64,000 nucleotides of DNA from NCBI RefSeq assembly GCF_023716665.1, contig NZ_CP071860.1, forward strand, positions 124,001 to 188,000. Direction: 5' to 3'. Position 1 is the stretch's first letter. Each line of letters opens with the position of its first letter. Shown here in pieces: positions 1 to 9,146 of the stretch. The position numbers and the translations under genes are program-made. The notes beneath the pieces are model-generated. The model saw only the letters and a program-made list of their open reading frames with translations. It ran no database searches and was not told where the DNA came from. This stretch comes from Vibrio sp. SCSIO 43135. Its GTDB lineage: Bacteria; Pseudomonadota; Gammaproteobacteria; Enterobacterales; Vibrionaceae.

Positions 1-275
1 TATTTACTTTATGTGCACGTTCCATTTTGGTCGTAATAATAAAATATGCAAGCCTAGAATTTGATTGAGCCAGCATCTCTCTAGATTGAACAGACATTAA
101 CCGTAATTAATGTGCACTTGATCATTGTTCCAGAGTGTGGCCTGTACAAAATTTCATCTCGAAATTCGAGCGACTATGAGCGTAGTTTTGTATCAATGGA
201 GCGCTATTAAAGGCAGTGTCGTTGCTGATAATTTTGTTATACCATTAGATGGAATCACTCCACTGAATTGACTCA
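1..275. other. Upstream region of the AraC-type gene
   Basis: No convincing gene is seen. The region holds a 13-bp palindrome, CTCGAAATTCGAG, at 158-170. The same half-sites (CTCGAA and TTCGAG) recur just upstream of putA with a wider spacer. It could hold the regulator's promoter and an operator; that is inference. Confidence 0.4.
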
Positions 276-1115
276 ATGAAACCAAAAACGCCGTTATCCA
301 TTGCTGAAAATTGCGAAAAAGCCAAAGTTTTGTCGCCTGCCCCGGCCGAAATTGTCACTTTGCCTTCGCATATGGATTGCCATGATCACCAATACACGCA
401 AGTAGTGATTGGGCTAAAAGGCCAGGCGGAGTTTGAAGTCGGTGGTATGGGCAATTTGGTCGGCCCAGGCCAAGGTTGCGTGGTGACTTCTGGTTCAGAC
501 CATGCGTTTGGTAGTTTAATGAGCCAATCGGATATCTTGGTTCTGAATATGCCTTTGCCAAGCGGTGACGACCCACTAATGTTGCAACGCATCAACGATT
601 TATCTCGTTCTGATACTTATTTTCAGCTGGATAACCAAATTCAAAAACTCATCCAGATGTTGGTCAGTGAAATGCAAGCAAATCCGAACGACTTGTTACT
701 TAGCCGTGCTTGTAATGATACAGTGGTTGCCTTATTACAACGCCATATTTCGGCTTTTGAAACCGCTAAAAGGGACTCTCGATTTGATCTGGAAGCGATC
801 GACCGATATATCGAGCAGCACCTAGGACGCAAGATTACGGTTGCTCAGTTAGCGGGGAGTGTTTTCCTCGGTGAAAGCCAGTTCCATATGCTGTTCAAAG
901 AGCAGATGAAGATAACACCTCATCAGTACGTGCTCGGTAAGCGTATTGATATGGCCAAAGTTTTAATTGAGCAAGGCCACTTATCTTTAGGCCAAGTGGC
1001 TGAACTTACAGGTTTTTCTGGTCAAAGTACGTTTACCCATTCCTTTACACGTCTACAGGGCGTTTCTCCTTCCCAATACAAAAAACTGCACTGTCAAACA
1101 CCGACAAAGCGCTAG
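276..1115 (+). CDS. AraC family transcriptional regulator next to the put genes
   Basis: A 279-residue one-component regulator. Residues about 30-110 look like a small cupin-type sensor domain (HDHQYTQVVIGLKGQAEFEV region). Residues about 170-275 form the two helix-turn-helix motifs of the AraC family, ending in the signature GFSGQSTFTHSFTRLQGVSP. It lies directly upstream of putA on the same strand, with a repeat element and the putA promoter region between them. The PutA encoded here lacks its own DNA-binding domain, so this protein is a good candidate for the proline-responsive regulator of putA-putP. The inducer and DNA sites are not proven. Confidence 0.88.
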   Translation: MKPKTPLSIAENCEKAKVLSPAPAEIVTLPSHMDCHDHQYTQVVIGLKGQAEFEVGGMGNLVGPGQGCVVTSGSDHAFGSLMSQSDILVLNMPLPSGDDPLMLQRINDLSRSDTYFQLDNQIQKLIQMLVSEMQANPNDLLLSRACNDTVVALLQRHISAFETAKRDSRFDLEAIDRYIEQHLGRKITVAQLAGSVFLGESQFHMLFKEQMKITPHQYVLGKRIDMAKVLIEQGHLSLGQVAELTGFSGQSTFTHSFTRLQGVSPSQYKKLHCQTPTKR

Positions 1116-1166
1116 CTGACTGGCTATTACCTATATTCCCTATCTTTTTTAATTATGACCTTGTCT

Positions 1167-1433
1167 TATACCCAAGTGGCTTCAAGATGAAGGATTCAGA
1201 GCGTTATCACTGGTTCAAGTTCAAGGCAAATGGCGCAGCGGAATAACGGGTTCTTTCCAAGGCATTTAACGTAGAAATTGAGCCAGTGATACGCTCCCAA
1301 AGGGCGAGTTTGCCTAGCTCGCACACGTTGTTTACGATTCTCAATTTAAAACCACTAGATTGTCGAATCGTTGCCGCGTTTGCAAACTAGGCAATTCTCG
1401 CTGAACCACGCATCTTGAGGTTACTTGGGTATA
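1167..1433. mobile_element. MITE-like repeat with 23-bp terminal inverted repeats
   Basis: A 267-bp non-coding element. The left end (1167-1189) begins TATACCCAAGT and the right end (1411-1433) is its inverted copy with three mismatches in 23. TA dinucleotides at both ends fit a TA target as used by IS630/Tc1-type transposases. Inside is another inverted pair, about 1200-1219 and 1276-1295 (core CCAGTGATA/TATCACTGG), so the RNA or single strand could fold. No transposase gene is present; any movement would need a partner in trans. Similar TATACCCAAGT ends are common in Vibrio intergenic regions, to my knowledge. Confidence 0.7.
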
Positions 1434-1693
1434 TAGGCTTCATTCATATTCACCGTTTGAGAGTGAGGACGCTATCGTGTATATAAATGATGAATATTAG
1501 ATGTTAATGAAGCTAACATTTACAACATAATATATTGCCCTTATTGGTGTGATTCTGTATTTGTTTTGTTAATAGCCAGAGTTTTTAGCAAAAAACTCGG
1601 AGTTTTTGACAAGTATTCAACTCAAGCTCAAAATACACTGCAGCCATTGTAGGAAACTCGAACTTTATTCGAGTGTGAGATTGAGGAAAAACC
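1434..1693 (+). promoter_or_regulatory. putA promoter/operator region
   Basis: Two direct repeats GAGTTTTT start at 1579 and 1600, exactly 21 bp apart (two helical turns), with an inverted copy AAAAACTC between them at 1591-1598. This is the usual geometry of AraC-family half-sites. Closer to the gene, ACTCGAA and TTCGAGT (1656-1662 and 1668-1674) form an inverted repeat. A TGAGGA ribosome site precedes the ATG at 1694. The assignment to the neighbouring AraC protein is inference. Confidence 0.4.
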
Positions 1694-4600
1694 ATGTTTA
1701 CAGCCACTGATGTGTTGAAAGCAGAATTTGTAGGGCAGCCGCTCGACAAATTGTGGTCGCTGATCTCGCCACTTTATATGGTGGACGAATCCCAATGGCT
1801 AAATCAGCTTTTACCGTTAGCAACGCCTTCTGAGTCAGAGAAGCAAACGATAGAAACCAAAACGACTCTGCTTATTGAGGCTATTAGAGCTGATAAAAAG
1901 TCGATTCAAATGATCGACGCTCTGCTGCTTGAGTACAGCCTAGATACTCAAGAAGGCATCTTGTTGATGTGTCTAGCTGAAGCGCTTATGCGGATCCCTG
2001 ATGCCGCAACCGCTGATGCACTGATTAAAGATAAACTCAGTGTGGCAGATTGGAAATCTCACTTAAAGAACTCAGATTCTGTGTTTGTTAACGCTTCAAC
2101 TTGGGGCTTAATGCTCACAGGTAAAGTAGTTGGCTTATCTGAAAAAGAATCTAAGAGCCCAACTCAAGCGATGAATCGCTTAGTTAACAAGCTTTCTGAA
2201 CCCGTTATCCGTCAAGCGATGCACCAAGCCATGAAAGTAATGGGCCACCAATTTGTGTTGGGCCGCAGCATTGCCGAAGCTCAGAAAAATGGTCGCCCAC
2301 TACGCGAACGTGGCTTCACTTACTCATACGATATGTTGGGTGAAGCGGCACTGACCACGGCTGATGCAAACAAGTACTTCAAAGACTACTTAATGGCAAT
2401 TGAAGCGGTAGGTAGAGAAAATACTGCACAAGCCAATGCCAATAGCCCTGCACCTTCAGTATCGATCAAGCTCTCAGCTCTTCACCCGCGCTATGAAGTC
2501 GCCAATGAAGCGCGCGTTATGAGCGAATTATACGACACGCTGCAACAACTGTTGCGCCGTGCAGTCGAGCTAGATGTCGCTATCACAATTGATGCAGAAG
2601 AAGCCGACAGACTAGAGCTTTCGCTAAAACTGTTTGAAAAAGTTTATCGCAGCGAATTAGTTAAAGGCTGGGGTAAGTTTGGTCTAGTAATTCAAGCATA
2701 CTCTAAGCGTGCTCTACCTGTTCTGCTATGGATTAACGGCTTAGCAAAAGAGCAGGGTGATTTAATCCCGCTGCGTCTTGTTAAAGGCGCATATTGGGAC
2801 AGTGAAATCAAATGGTCTCAAACGTCGGGCTACGCTAATTACCCTGTCTACACGCGTAAGGAAGCAACTGATGTGGCATACCTCGCGTGTGCTCGATTCC
2901 TTTTGAGTGACAATGTGCGTGGCAACATTTTCCCACAATTTGCTAGCCACAATGCCCATACAGTCACCGCAATTGCGGTTATGGCTGAGCATAAAGATTT
3001 TGAATTCCAACGTTTACACGGCATGGGGGACTCACTATACAACCATGCGATGGAAGCGTATCAGCAGTCTGTACGTATTTACGCGCCAGTAGGTAGCCAC
3101 AAAGACTTGCTGCCATACCTTGTTCGCCGTCTACTAGAGAACGGTGCTAACAGCTCGTTTGTTCATCGATTGGTGGATGCTCGTTGCCCTGTAGCAACGT
3201 TGACTCAACACCCTGTTGATATGCTGCTTAAGTTCGATACGTTGAACAACGCTAAAATTCCTTTGCCACCTCAAGTATTCCCAGAACGCCGTAACTCAGC
3301 GGGTGTTAACGTTGATATTGAAAGCGAAGCGAAGCCGTTTGAAGCTCAAGTTGATGCGCACCTAAACACGGTTTGGAATGCGGGTCCAATGATCAATGGC
3401 GAATCTCATTTCGAAAGCATGATCAAGGCTGGGTGTGAGACAGAGCCTGTTAAAGCACCTTACGATCGACGAATCGAAGTGGGTCGAGTGGCTTTTGCTA
3501 ACCTTGATCATGTTTCCGCTGCAATTGAAGGTGCCGAGCAAGCATTTCAGTCTTGGTCTCAAACCGACAAAGCAACCCGTAGCGCTGCGTTAGATAAGTT
3601 AGCCGACTTATTAGAAGCGAATTTGGCAGAGTTAGTCGCGCTGTGTCATCAGGAAGCGGGCAAAACGATTCATGACAGTATTGATGAAGTACGTGAAGCG
3701 GTCGATTTCTGTCGTTACTATGCAAAGCAAGTTGATGCTTTAGGTGAACTCAAACTGCAAGGGTTTGATGGTGTTACTCGCCGAATTTCACGTCAAGGCC
3801 GTGGTGTATTTGTATGTATCAGCCCATGGAACTTCCCATTAGCAATTTTCCTTGGCCAAGTAACGGCAGCGTTGGTTGCTGGTAATACTGTTGTTGCGAA
3901 ACCGGCGGAGCAAACCAGCTTGATTGCCGCGCGCGCAGTGGATTTGATGGCAGAAGCGGGCTTCCCAGCTGGAACCATCCAATTGCTACCAGGTCGTGGT
4001 GCTGACATCGGCAGCGCACTAACGTCTCACCCAGCGATTGCAGGTGTTGCTTTTACTGGTTCGACAGCGACGGCTCAACGCATTAACCAGACGTTGGCGT
4101 CTCGAGATGCAGCGCCAGTTCCGTTTATTGCGGAAACAGGTGGCCAGAACGCTATGATTGTTGATAGTACGGCACTGCCAGAACAAGTGGTGCGTGATGT
4201 GATTCGTTCTGCTTTTGCGTCTGCAGGTCAACGTTGTTCAGCACTTCGTGTTTTGTTTGTCCAAGAGGACATCGCTGATCGCATTGTTGCACTTATTCAA
4301 GGTGCGATGAACGAGCTGAATGTTGGCACTCCTTATCTACATAAAACGGATGTTGGGCCGGTGATTGACACCAACGCTAAACAAAAGCTTTTGGCTCACA
4401 TCGAATCTATGACTCAATCTCAAAAGAAAGTGGCTCAACTAGAGCTTAACGATGAGTGTACTCATGGCGACTTTGTAGCGCCTGCGGCATTTGAGATTGA
4501 CGACATTTCATGTCTGAAAGAAGAACAGTTTGGACCAATTCTGCATATCGTTCGTTTTAAAGCGAGCGAGTTGACCAATGTTGTTGAGCAAATTAACCAA

Positions 4601-4822
4601 ACCGGTTTTGGCTTGACCATGGGCATTCACAGTCGTAATGAAACGACTTACCGCTGGATTGAAAAACACGCTCGAGTAGGTAACTGCTACATCAACCGTG
4701 ATCAAGTTGGTGCCGTGGTAGGTGTTCAGCCATTTGGTGGTCAAGGCCTATCTGGTACAGGCCCGAAAGCGGGTGGTCCACATTACTTGTTCCGCTTTAC
4801 ACAAGTTCAAATTTCGCAGTAG
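1694..4822 (+). CDS. putA: Bifunctional proline dehydrogenase / P5C dehydrogenase PutA
   Basis: Oxidises proline to glutamate in two steps: an FAD proline dehydrogenase barrel (about residues 150-480) and an NAD-dependent delta-1-pyrroline-5-carboxylate dehydrogenase (about 520-1030). The aldehyde dehydrogenase residues are visible: Glu814 in AETGGQ and catalytic Cys848 in GQRCSA. At 1042 residues it is much shorter than E. coli PutA (1320). It lacks the N-terminal ribbon-helix-helix, so it should not autoregulate. It also lacks the C-terminal aldehyde dehydrogenase-like domain, which is encoded by the next gene. It starts an operon-like run with that gene and putP. Expected at the inner face of the membrane. 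Confidence 0.97.
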   Translation: MFTATDVLKAEFVGQPLDKLWSLISPLYMVDESQWLNQLLPLATPSESEKQTIETKTTLLIEAIRADKKSIQMIDALLLEYSLDTQEGILLMCLAEALMRIPDAATADALIKDKLSVADWKSHLKNSDSVFVNASTWGLMLTGKVVGLSEKESKSPTQAMNRLVNKLSEPVIRQAMHQAMKVMGHQFVLGRSIAEAQKNGRPLRERGFTYSYDMLGEAALTTADANKYFKDYLMAIEAVGRENTAQANANSPAPSVSIKLSALHPRYEVANEARVMSELYDTLQQLLRRAVELDVAITIDAEEADRLELSLKLFEKVYRSELVKGWGKFGLVIQAYSKRALPVLLWINGLAKEQGDLIPLRLVKGAYWDSEIKWSQTSGYANYPVYTRKEATDVAYLACARFLLSDNVRGNIFPQFASHNAHTVTAIAVMAEHKDFEFQRLHGMGDSLYNHAMEAYQQSVRIYAPVGSHKDLLPYLVRRLLENGANSSFVHRLVDARCPVATLTQHPVDMLLKFDTLNNAKIPLPPQVFPERRNSAGVNVDIESEAKPFEAQVDAHLNTVWNAGPMINGESHFESMIKAGCETEPVKAPYDRRIEVGRVAFANLDHVSAAIEGAEQAFQSWSQTDKATRSAALDKLADLLEANLAELVALCHQEAGKTIHDSIDEVREAVDFCRYYAKQVDALGELKLQGFDGVTRRISRQGRGVFVCISPWNFPLAIFLGQVTAALVAGNTVVAKPAEQTSLIAARAVDLMAEAGFPAGTIQLLPGRGADIGSALTSHPAIAGVAFTGSTATAQRINQTLASRDAAPVPFIAETGGQNAMIVDSTALPEQVVRDVIRSAFASAGQRCSALRVLFVQEDIADRIVALIQGAMNELNVGTPYLHKTDVGPVIDTNAKQKLLAHIESMTQSQKKVAQLELNDECTHGDFVAPAAFEIDDISCLKEEQFGPILHIVRFKASELTNVVEQINQTGFGLTMGIHSRNETTYRWIEKHARVGNCYINRDQVGAVVGVQPFGGQGLSGTGPKAGGPHYLFRFTQVQISQ

Positions 4823-4841
4823 CCGCAATAGGAGAATAACC

Positions 4842-5540
4842 ATGGTTCATCAAGTAACTCGTTTTTCTGATGCCTTTGCGGCGTGGGAAAACTGGAATCT
4901 CACAGACTTTGATGTCAAATGTGAGTGCCTACTTTCACTTAAATCTCAGCTAGAGTCTGAATCGCCAAAGTTGGCGCAAGTTATCTCATACCATGTTCAG
5001 CAGGCATCAACCTTGCTGGCAGAACCGCATCAATTAGTTGGCCCTACCGGGGAAACCAACGAGTTGTATACCGCGGGGCGTGGGGTGGCATTGCTGATTC
5101 AAGACGATACGAGTGAGCAGGCAAAATTATCGTTAGTGGCTCAATTAACTGCAGTACTCATCGCTGGTAACAGCGTCATTGTTTGTAGTGATGATACTGA
5201 GCTGACTAACGCTTTGGAGACTGCGTATACGCAATCTTCAATTTCGACCAACCTAGTCCAATTCGCTTCATTTGATGCATACCATCAGCTGCTGGAGTCG
5301 GATGTAAGAAGTGTTGGCTATGTTGGGAATCCATCGGTTGAACAAAGCATCAACCGTGCACTAGCAAAGCGTGAAGGCGCAATTGTAAGTCTAGTATCTG
5401 AAACGGATCTTGAGTGTTTAGTTGTCGCACACGATCCACATTTGTCTCTTCGTTTTATCACGGAAAGAACAAGAACAATAAATATAACAGCGGTGGGTGG
5501 TAATGCGACCTTGCTAGAGCTTGGAAGCGAAGCCCACTAA
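4842..5540 (+). CDS. Separate PutA C-terminal ALDH-superfamily domain protein
   Basis: A 232-residue protein beginning 19 bp after putA. The start at 4842 is chosen because a good ribosome site (AGGAG) sits just before it; the frame is open further upstream inside putA. Its sequence resembles the C-terminal domain of long PutA proteins such as that of E. coli: a GPTGE motif near residue 67, an AQLTAVLIAGNSV segment, and an ending like TAVGGNATLLELG. In long PutAs this domain covers the tunnel that channels the intermediate between the two active sites. It has no catalytic Cys/Glu set, so it is probably a structural partner that binds PutA. Databases often label such ORFs P5C dehydrogenase, which is misleading. 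Confidence 0.8.
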   Translation: MVHQVTRFSDAFAAWENWNLTDFDVKCECLLSLKSQLESESPKLAQVISYHVQQASTLLAEPHQLVGPTGETNELYTAGRGVALLIQDDTSEQAKLSLVAQLTAVLIAGNSVIVCSDDTELTNALETAYTQSSISTNLVQFASFDAYHQLLESDVRSVGYVGNPSVEQSINRALAKREGAIVSLVSETDLECLVVAHDPHLSLRFITERTRTINITAVGGNATLLELGSEAH

Positions 5541-5609
5541 CGCTTTATTCTGTTGCCCCTAACAAGGGGCAACGACATAAAGTGCGATCTTTTAAAAGAG
5601 GACGATCAC

Positions 5610-7100
5610 ATGGAAAATAGCTTTGCTATTACAACCACATTTATCGCGTATCTGATCATGATGCTCGCGATTGGTGTTATTGCATATCAACGAACGAAAA
5701 ACTCTACCGACTACTTCTTAGGTGGCCGTTCGTTAGGGCCTTGGCCTGCAGCGCTTTCTGCTGGTGCATCTGACATGAGTGGTTGGTTACTGCTTGGTTT
5801 ACCAGGGTATGCATACGCTGCTGGTATTGAAGCATTTTGGCTAGCTGGTGGCTTATTAGTAGGGACATGGTTGAACTGGTTGATCTGTGCAAAACGCCTA
5901 CGTACCTACAGCATCACAACAGACGCATTAACTCTACCAGAGTTCTTATCACGTCGATTTAATGATAACTCGAAGCTTATTCAGACAATTGCTGCGTTCT
6001 TCATTCTTCTATTCTTCCTTTTCTACACAAGCTCGGGCTTAGTAGCAGGTGGTAAGTTGTTTGAAACAGTATTCGGCTTAGATTACACCACCGCTGTAAT
6101 TATCGGCACGGTGTGTGTGGTTTCGTACACGCTATTTGGTGGCTTCCTAGCGGTATCTTGGACTGACTTAGTTCAAGGTCTATTGATGTCGGCAGCGCTG
6201 TTGATTGTGCCAATCGCGGCGATGAATGGTGGCCTTGGTCAGCTAACCAGCGATCTTTCTGCTATCAACCCTGAGCTGCTCACGCTATGGAATGATGCGA
6301 AAGGTGAGCCGTTGTCGGCGATTGCTATTATTTCGCTAGCTGCTTGGGGCCTAGGTTACTTTGGTCAGCCACATATCCTTGCGCGTTTTAAAGCAACACG
6401 TACTAACAAAGATTTAGGTACAGCTCGTCGTATCGCGGTAACGTGGACGGCACTTTCTATGATCGGTGCGATGTTAGTTGGTCTAGTGGGTTTGGTTTAC
6501 GTTACTCAGTCTGGTGGTGAAGTACTTGAAGATGGTGAAAAAGTCTTCATGCTGCTGGTAAATGCAATGTTCCACCCTGTGATTGCCGGTATTCTATTGG
6601 CAGCGATTCTTGCTGCGATCATGAGTACGGCTGACTCACAGCTTCTTGTTTCGTCGTCTGCACTTGCTGAAGACTTCTACAAACAAGTATTCAAGAAAGA
6701 TGCAAGCTCTGATGAAATTGTTCGCGTTGGTCGTTTTGCGGTAGTGGCAATTTCGATCGTTGCTCTTGTTCTAGCTATGACACCAGACAGCTCTGTTCTT
6801 GGCTTAGTATCTTACGCTTGGGCTGGATTCGGCGCGGCATTTGGCCCAGCTGTTGTTATGAGCTTGTACTGGTCTCGTATGAACCGTAACGGTGCACTTG
6901 CGGGTATCATTGTTGGTGGTGTTACCATCGTAGTTTGGAAGCAACTATCGGGAGGTTGGTTCGACGTGTATGAAATCGTACCGGGAATCATCCTATCTGC
7001 GTTGTCAATCTATGTTGTGAGCATCATGACTGGTGAGCCAGAAGAGTCTGTGAAAGCTCAACACGCTAAATTTGAAAAGCAATTAACGGAGCTTGAGTAA
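5610..7100 (+). CDS. putP: Sodium/proline symporter PutP
   Basis: Sodium:solute symporter family protein of 496 residues with about 13 membrane helices; it imports proline for PutA. Family signatures are clear: TDYFLGGRSLGPW near the N-terminus, ALSAGASDMSGWL in helix 2, and GYFGQPHILARF and ILAAIMSTADSQLLVSSSALAEDF further on. The start at 5610 is preferred over an in-frame codon at 5553 because AAAGAGGA precedes it and the product then begins like other PutPs. A strong terminator follows, so the put operon ends here. Confidence 0.97.
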   Translation: MENSFAITTTFIAYLIMMLAIGVIAYQRTKNSTDYFLGGRSLGPWPAALSAGASDMSGWLLLGLPGYAYAAGIEAFWLAGGLLVGTWLNWLICAKRLRTYSITTDALTLPEFLSRRFNDNSKLIQTIAAFFILLFFLFYTSSGLVAGGKLFETVFGLDYTTAVIIGTVCVVSYTLFGGFLAVSWTDLVQGLLMSAALLIVPIAAMNGGLGQLTSDLSAINPELLTLWNDAKGEPLSAIAIISLAAWGLGYFGQPHILARFKATRTNKDLGTARRIAVTWTALSMIGAMLVGLVGLVYVTQSGGEVLEDGEKVFMLLVNAMFHPVIAGILLAAILAAIMSTADSQLLVSSSALAEDFYKQVFKKDASSDEIVRVGRFAVVAISIVALVLAMTPDSSVLGLVSYAWAGFGAAFGPAVVMSLYWSRMNRNGALAGIIVGGVTIVVWKQLSGGWFDVYEIVPGIILSALSIYVVSIMTGEPEESVKAQHAKFEKQLTELE

Positions 7101-7132
7101 CCACGCTAATTGATGTGAATTTTGTTAAGAAT

Positions 7133-7159
7133 AAGGCCTGCAGATATGCAGGCCTTTTT
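7133..7159 (+). terminator. Rho-independent terminator of the put operon
   Basis: A perfect 10-bp stem, AAGGCCTGCA and TGCAGGCCTT, with a GATA loop, followed by T residues. It lies 32 bp after the putP stop codon. Confidence 0.9.
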
Positions 7160-7328
7160 GTGTTTTAGCTTCACACTAAAGTGGTAGTAGCACAGTTTTT
7201 GAAGTGAAACCGATTGTTTATTGAACGTGCATCACGCTTTTGCGACTAAAGTTTGAGCGATCGGAACCAATGCTCGCACAATGTGTCGATTATCAATAAC
7301 ACAACCGTTTTATTTGGGAGAAATCAAA

Positions 7329-7550
7329 ATGCCTAAGGCCTACTGCAGCTGCTGTCGCAAAGACACCCACCATAAAGTCGTGATGCAAAGGTGTCAGACC
7401 GAAAAGGATAAAACGGTGTTACAGAGTTTGGTTAGCAGTCTGTTCCAAGGTGGGCATTACGTTAAAATGGAAAAGCAGGGGTTCTGTCGAGTATGCAATC
7501 ACCGTTCAGAACTCACACAAACTGACTTTTCAAACGTCCGCGTTATTTAG
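7329..7550 (+). CDS. Small zinc-ribbon protein of unknown function
   Basis: A 73-residue cysteine-rich protein. Two metal-binding pairs are visible: CSCC near residues 5-8 followed by a HH pair, and CRVC near residues 58-61, consistent with one zinc ribbon. The start at 7329 follows GGGAG at a normal distance; an upstream in-frame codon at 7281 lacks such a site. It has its own intergenic region on both sides. I do not recognise a function; it may be a nucleic-acid or protein-binding zinc protein. Confidence 0.7.
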   Translation: MPKAYCSCCRKDTHHKVVMQRCQTEKDKTVLQSLVSSLFQGGHYVKMEKQGFCRVCNHRSELTQTDFSNVRVI

Positions 7551-7659
7551 TCTACCTTCCATACAATTCTACCTTAGTCACTGATTTGATTCGGAGAGCT
7601 GCCGCTTTCTGATTTTTCACGATATTATTTCTCCCAAATAAGATAATAAAGTGGCTCAC

Positions 7660-8136
7660 ATGGATTTAGACAGAATTGATAGAGAGATCCTGCGTACCTT
7701 GCATCTGAAAGGGCGGCTCTCAATGGTCGAATTAGCTAAGATGGTTAACCTCACCACCTCTCCTTGCTCAGATCGAGTGAAGCGACTTGAAAAAGAAGGC
7801 TACATTAAGGGCTACCATGCTGAACTTAATTCTGAAAAATTAGGTTTAGACGTACAAGTGTTCATCCACATTCGCTTAGACCAAACCAGTTTCTCTATTT
7901 TCGAAAAGTTTGCAGAAGCAGTGTCTCTAATGCCAGAGATTGAAGAATGTTATTCATTGTCGGGTGACTTCGATACCATGATTAAGGTTCGAGTGAAAGA
8001 CATGAAAGCTTATCAGAGCTTCATGTCGAGTAAGTTGGGGACATTACCTGGTGTGATACAAACGCGCAGCGAAGTGGTCATTGAGGAACACAAAACCAGT
8101 TTCGGGTTGAATCCAGAACTACTGTCTACGTTGTAG
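7660..8136 (+). CDS. Lrp/AsnC family transcriptional regulator
   Basis: A 158-residue feast/famine regulator. Residues 1-60 hold the helix-turn-helix (MDLDRIDREIL; the helix region around SMVELAKMVNLTTSPCSDRVKRLE). Residues about 65-145 are the RAM effector-binding domain (CYSLSGDFDTMIKVRVKDM). The ATG at 7660 matches the usual family start; a GTG at 7651 in the same frame is possible. In other bacteria Lrp-type regulators (PutR) activate proline genes, and this one lies close to the put operon, but a link is only suggested by position. Confidence 0.9.
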   Translation: MDLDRIDREILRTLHLKGRLSMVELAKMVNLTTSPCSDRVKRLEKEGYIKGYHAELNSEKLGLDVQVFIHIRLDQTSFSIFEKFAEAVSLMPEIEECYSLSGDFDTMIKVRVKDMKAYQSFMSSKLGTLPGVIQTRSEVVIEEHKTSFGLNPELLSTL

Positions 8137-8154
8137 GTTGTTGTTTATATATTT

Positions 8155-8187
8155 AAAAAAGGGTAGCAAGTGCTCCCCTTTTTTTAG
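8155..8187. terminator. Bidirectional terminator
   Basis: A-rich left arm AAAAAAGGG and T-rich right arm CCCCTTTTTTT flank AGCA/TGCT with a short loop. It serves the Lrp-type gene on the plus strand and the DUF445 gene on the minus strand. Confidence 0.75.
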
Positions 8188-8208
8188 CTTGAGATTTTCA
8201 AGTCGGTA

Positions 8209-8913
8209 TTAGGCAATAAATGACGACACAATACCGATTGCACCGCCGAACACACCGCCCCATACGACTAACCAGCCTAAATGCTCTTTAATCATCTTCT
8301 GTACCATTTCTTTCACCAACTTTGGAGTGAGTTCATTGAGGCGTTGGTCGATGATGTTTTCGATGTTCTCTTTAATTTCATCCATCATTGCAGGGGATTC
8401 AAACTGGTCCTTAATGGCTTGTTTGATGGTGTCGCTTTGGCTAATTTCCACCACAGATTGCTGCATCTTTTCAACAAATGGCTGCTTTAGAGGTTGAAGC
8501 GCTTCTGTGCCGCCAAACATCGCTAACATTCCACCAAATGAAGAGTTTGCAATGACATCAACAAGCGAATCGAAAGTTGGGTTGAAGTCTACCTTTTCTA
8601 AAATGGGTTCTAGGTTAAGTGATTTCCCACCAGACATCTCTTTATTGAGGAAGCGGTCGATGTTTTCTGACGTAAAGAACTGCTCCATCATCAAGGTTTT
8701 GATTGCAGCTTTGAATTCTTCAAAACGTGCTGGAATCACCCCTGAGCCATACAGTCCGGGTACTTTCTCAAATAGCATATGAATGGCAAGCCAGTTGGTA
8801 ATTGCGCCAGAGAAAGCAAATAGGCCAGCGTAAAAGGCGATTTGGTTATCGAAATGATAGCCCACAGCGAGTAACAGCAGTGCGGCGGTGTTGGTAAGTA
8901 AACTCTTATTCAT
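8209..8913 (-). CDS. DUF445 family membrane protein
   Basis: A 234-residue protein with hydrophobic segments at both ends (residues about 5-45 and 212-233) and a helical middle. The N-terminal pattern AGLFAFSGAITNWLAIHMLFEKVPGLYGSGVIPARF is the DUF445 signature (about residues 30-64). The middle is probably a soluble alpha-helical bundle between the two membrane anchors. The biochemical role of the family is not established. It is transcribed alone, between a shared terminator and the region upstream of the M23 peptidase gene. Confidence 0.85.
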   Translation of the reverse strand: MNKSLLTNTAALLLLAVGYHFDNQIAFYAGLFAFSGAITNWLAIHMLFEKVPGLYGSGVIPARFEEFKAAIKTLMMEQFFTSENIDRFLNKEMSGGKSLNLEPILEKVDFNPTFDSLVDVIANSSFGGMLAMFGGTEALQPLKQPFVEKMQQSVVEISQSDTIKQAIKDQFESPAMMDEIKENIENIIDQRLNELTPKLVKEMVQKMIKEHLGWLVVWGGVFGGAIGIVSSFIA

Positions 8914-9146
8914 GATGGTCGTAACTGGAAAAAATTACACAAATTCTAAGAGATTCTCTTCAGATAGAAAAGTGTTTGCTTGGTTTCGGGCTCTTGAACT
9001 CACTGGTGAGTGAATGTTAGCAACTGGCTACATCACAAATACTACTCGGTGGGTGTGAACTGAGTGGGAAGCTATACGGTAGATCATTTTGTCGTGCTCA
9101 GTTATTTGCTAGACTCTTGGCAATTTTGATTTCGTTACTTGGATCT

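Noticed and set aside
4722..4841. Upstream extension of the separate PutA-domain gene into putA
   Set aside because: A strong ribosome site lies just before 4842, and the extension would be translated from the antiparallel-free overlap with conserved putA codons without family support.
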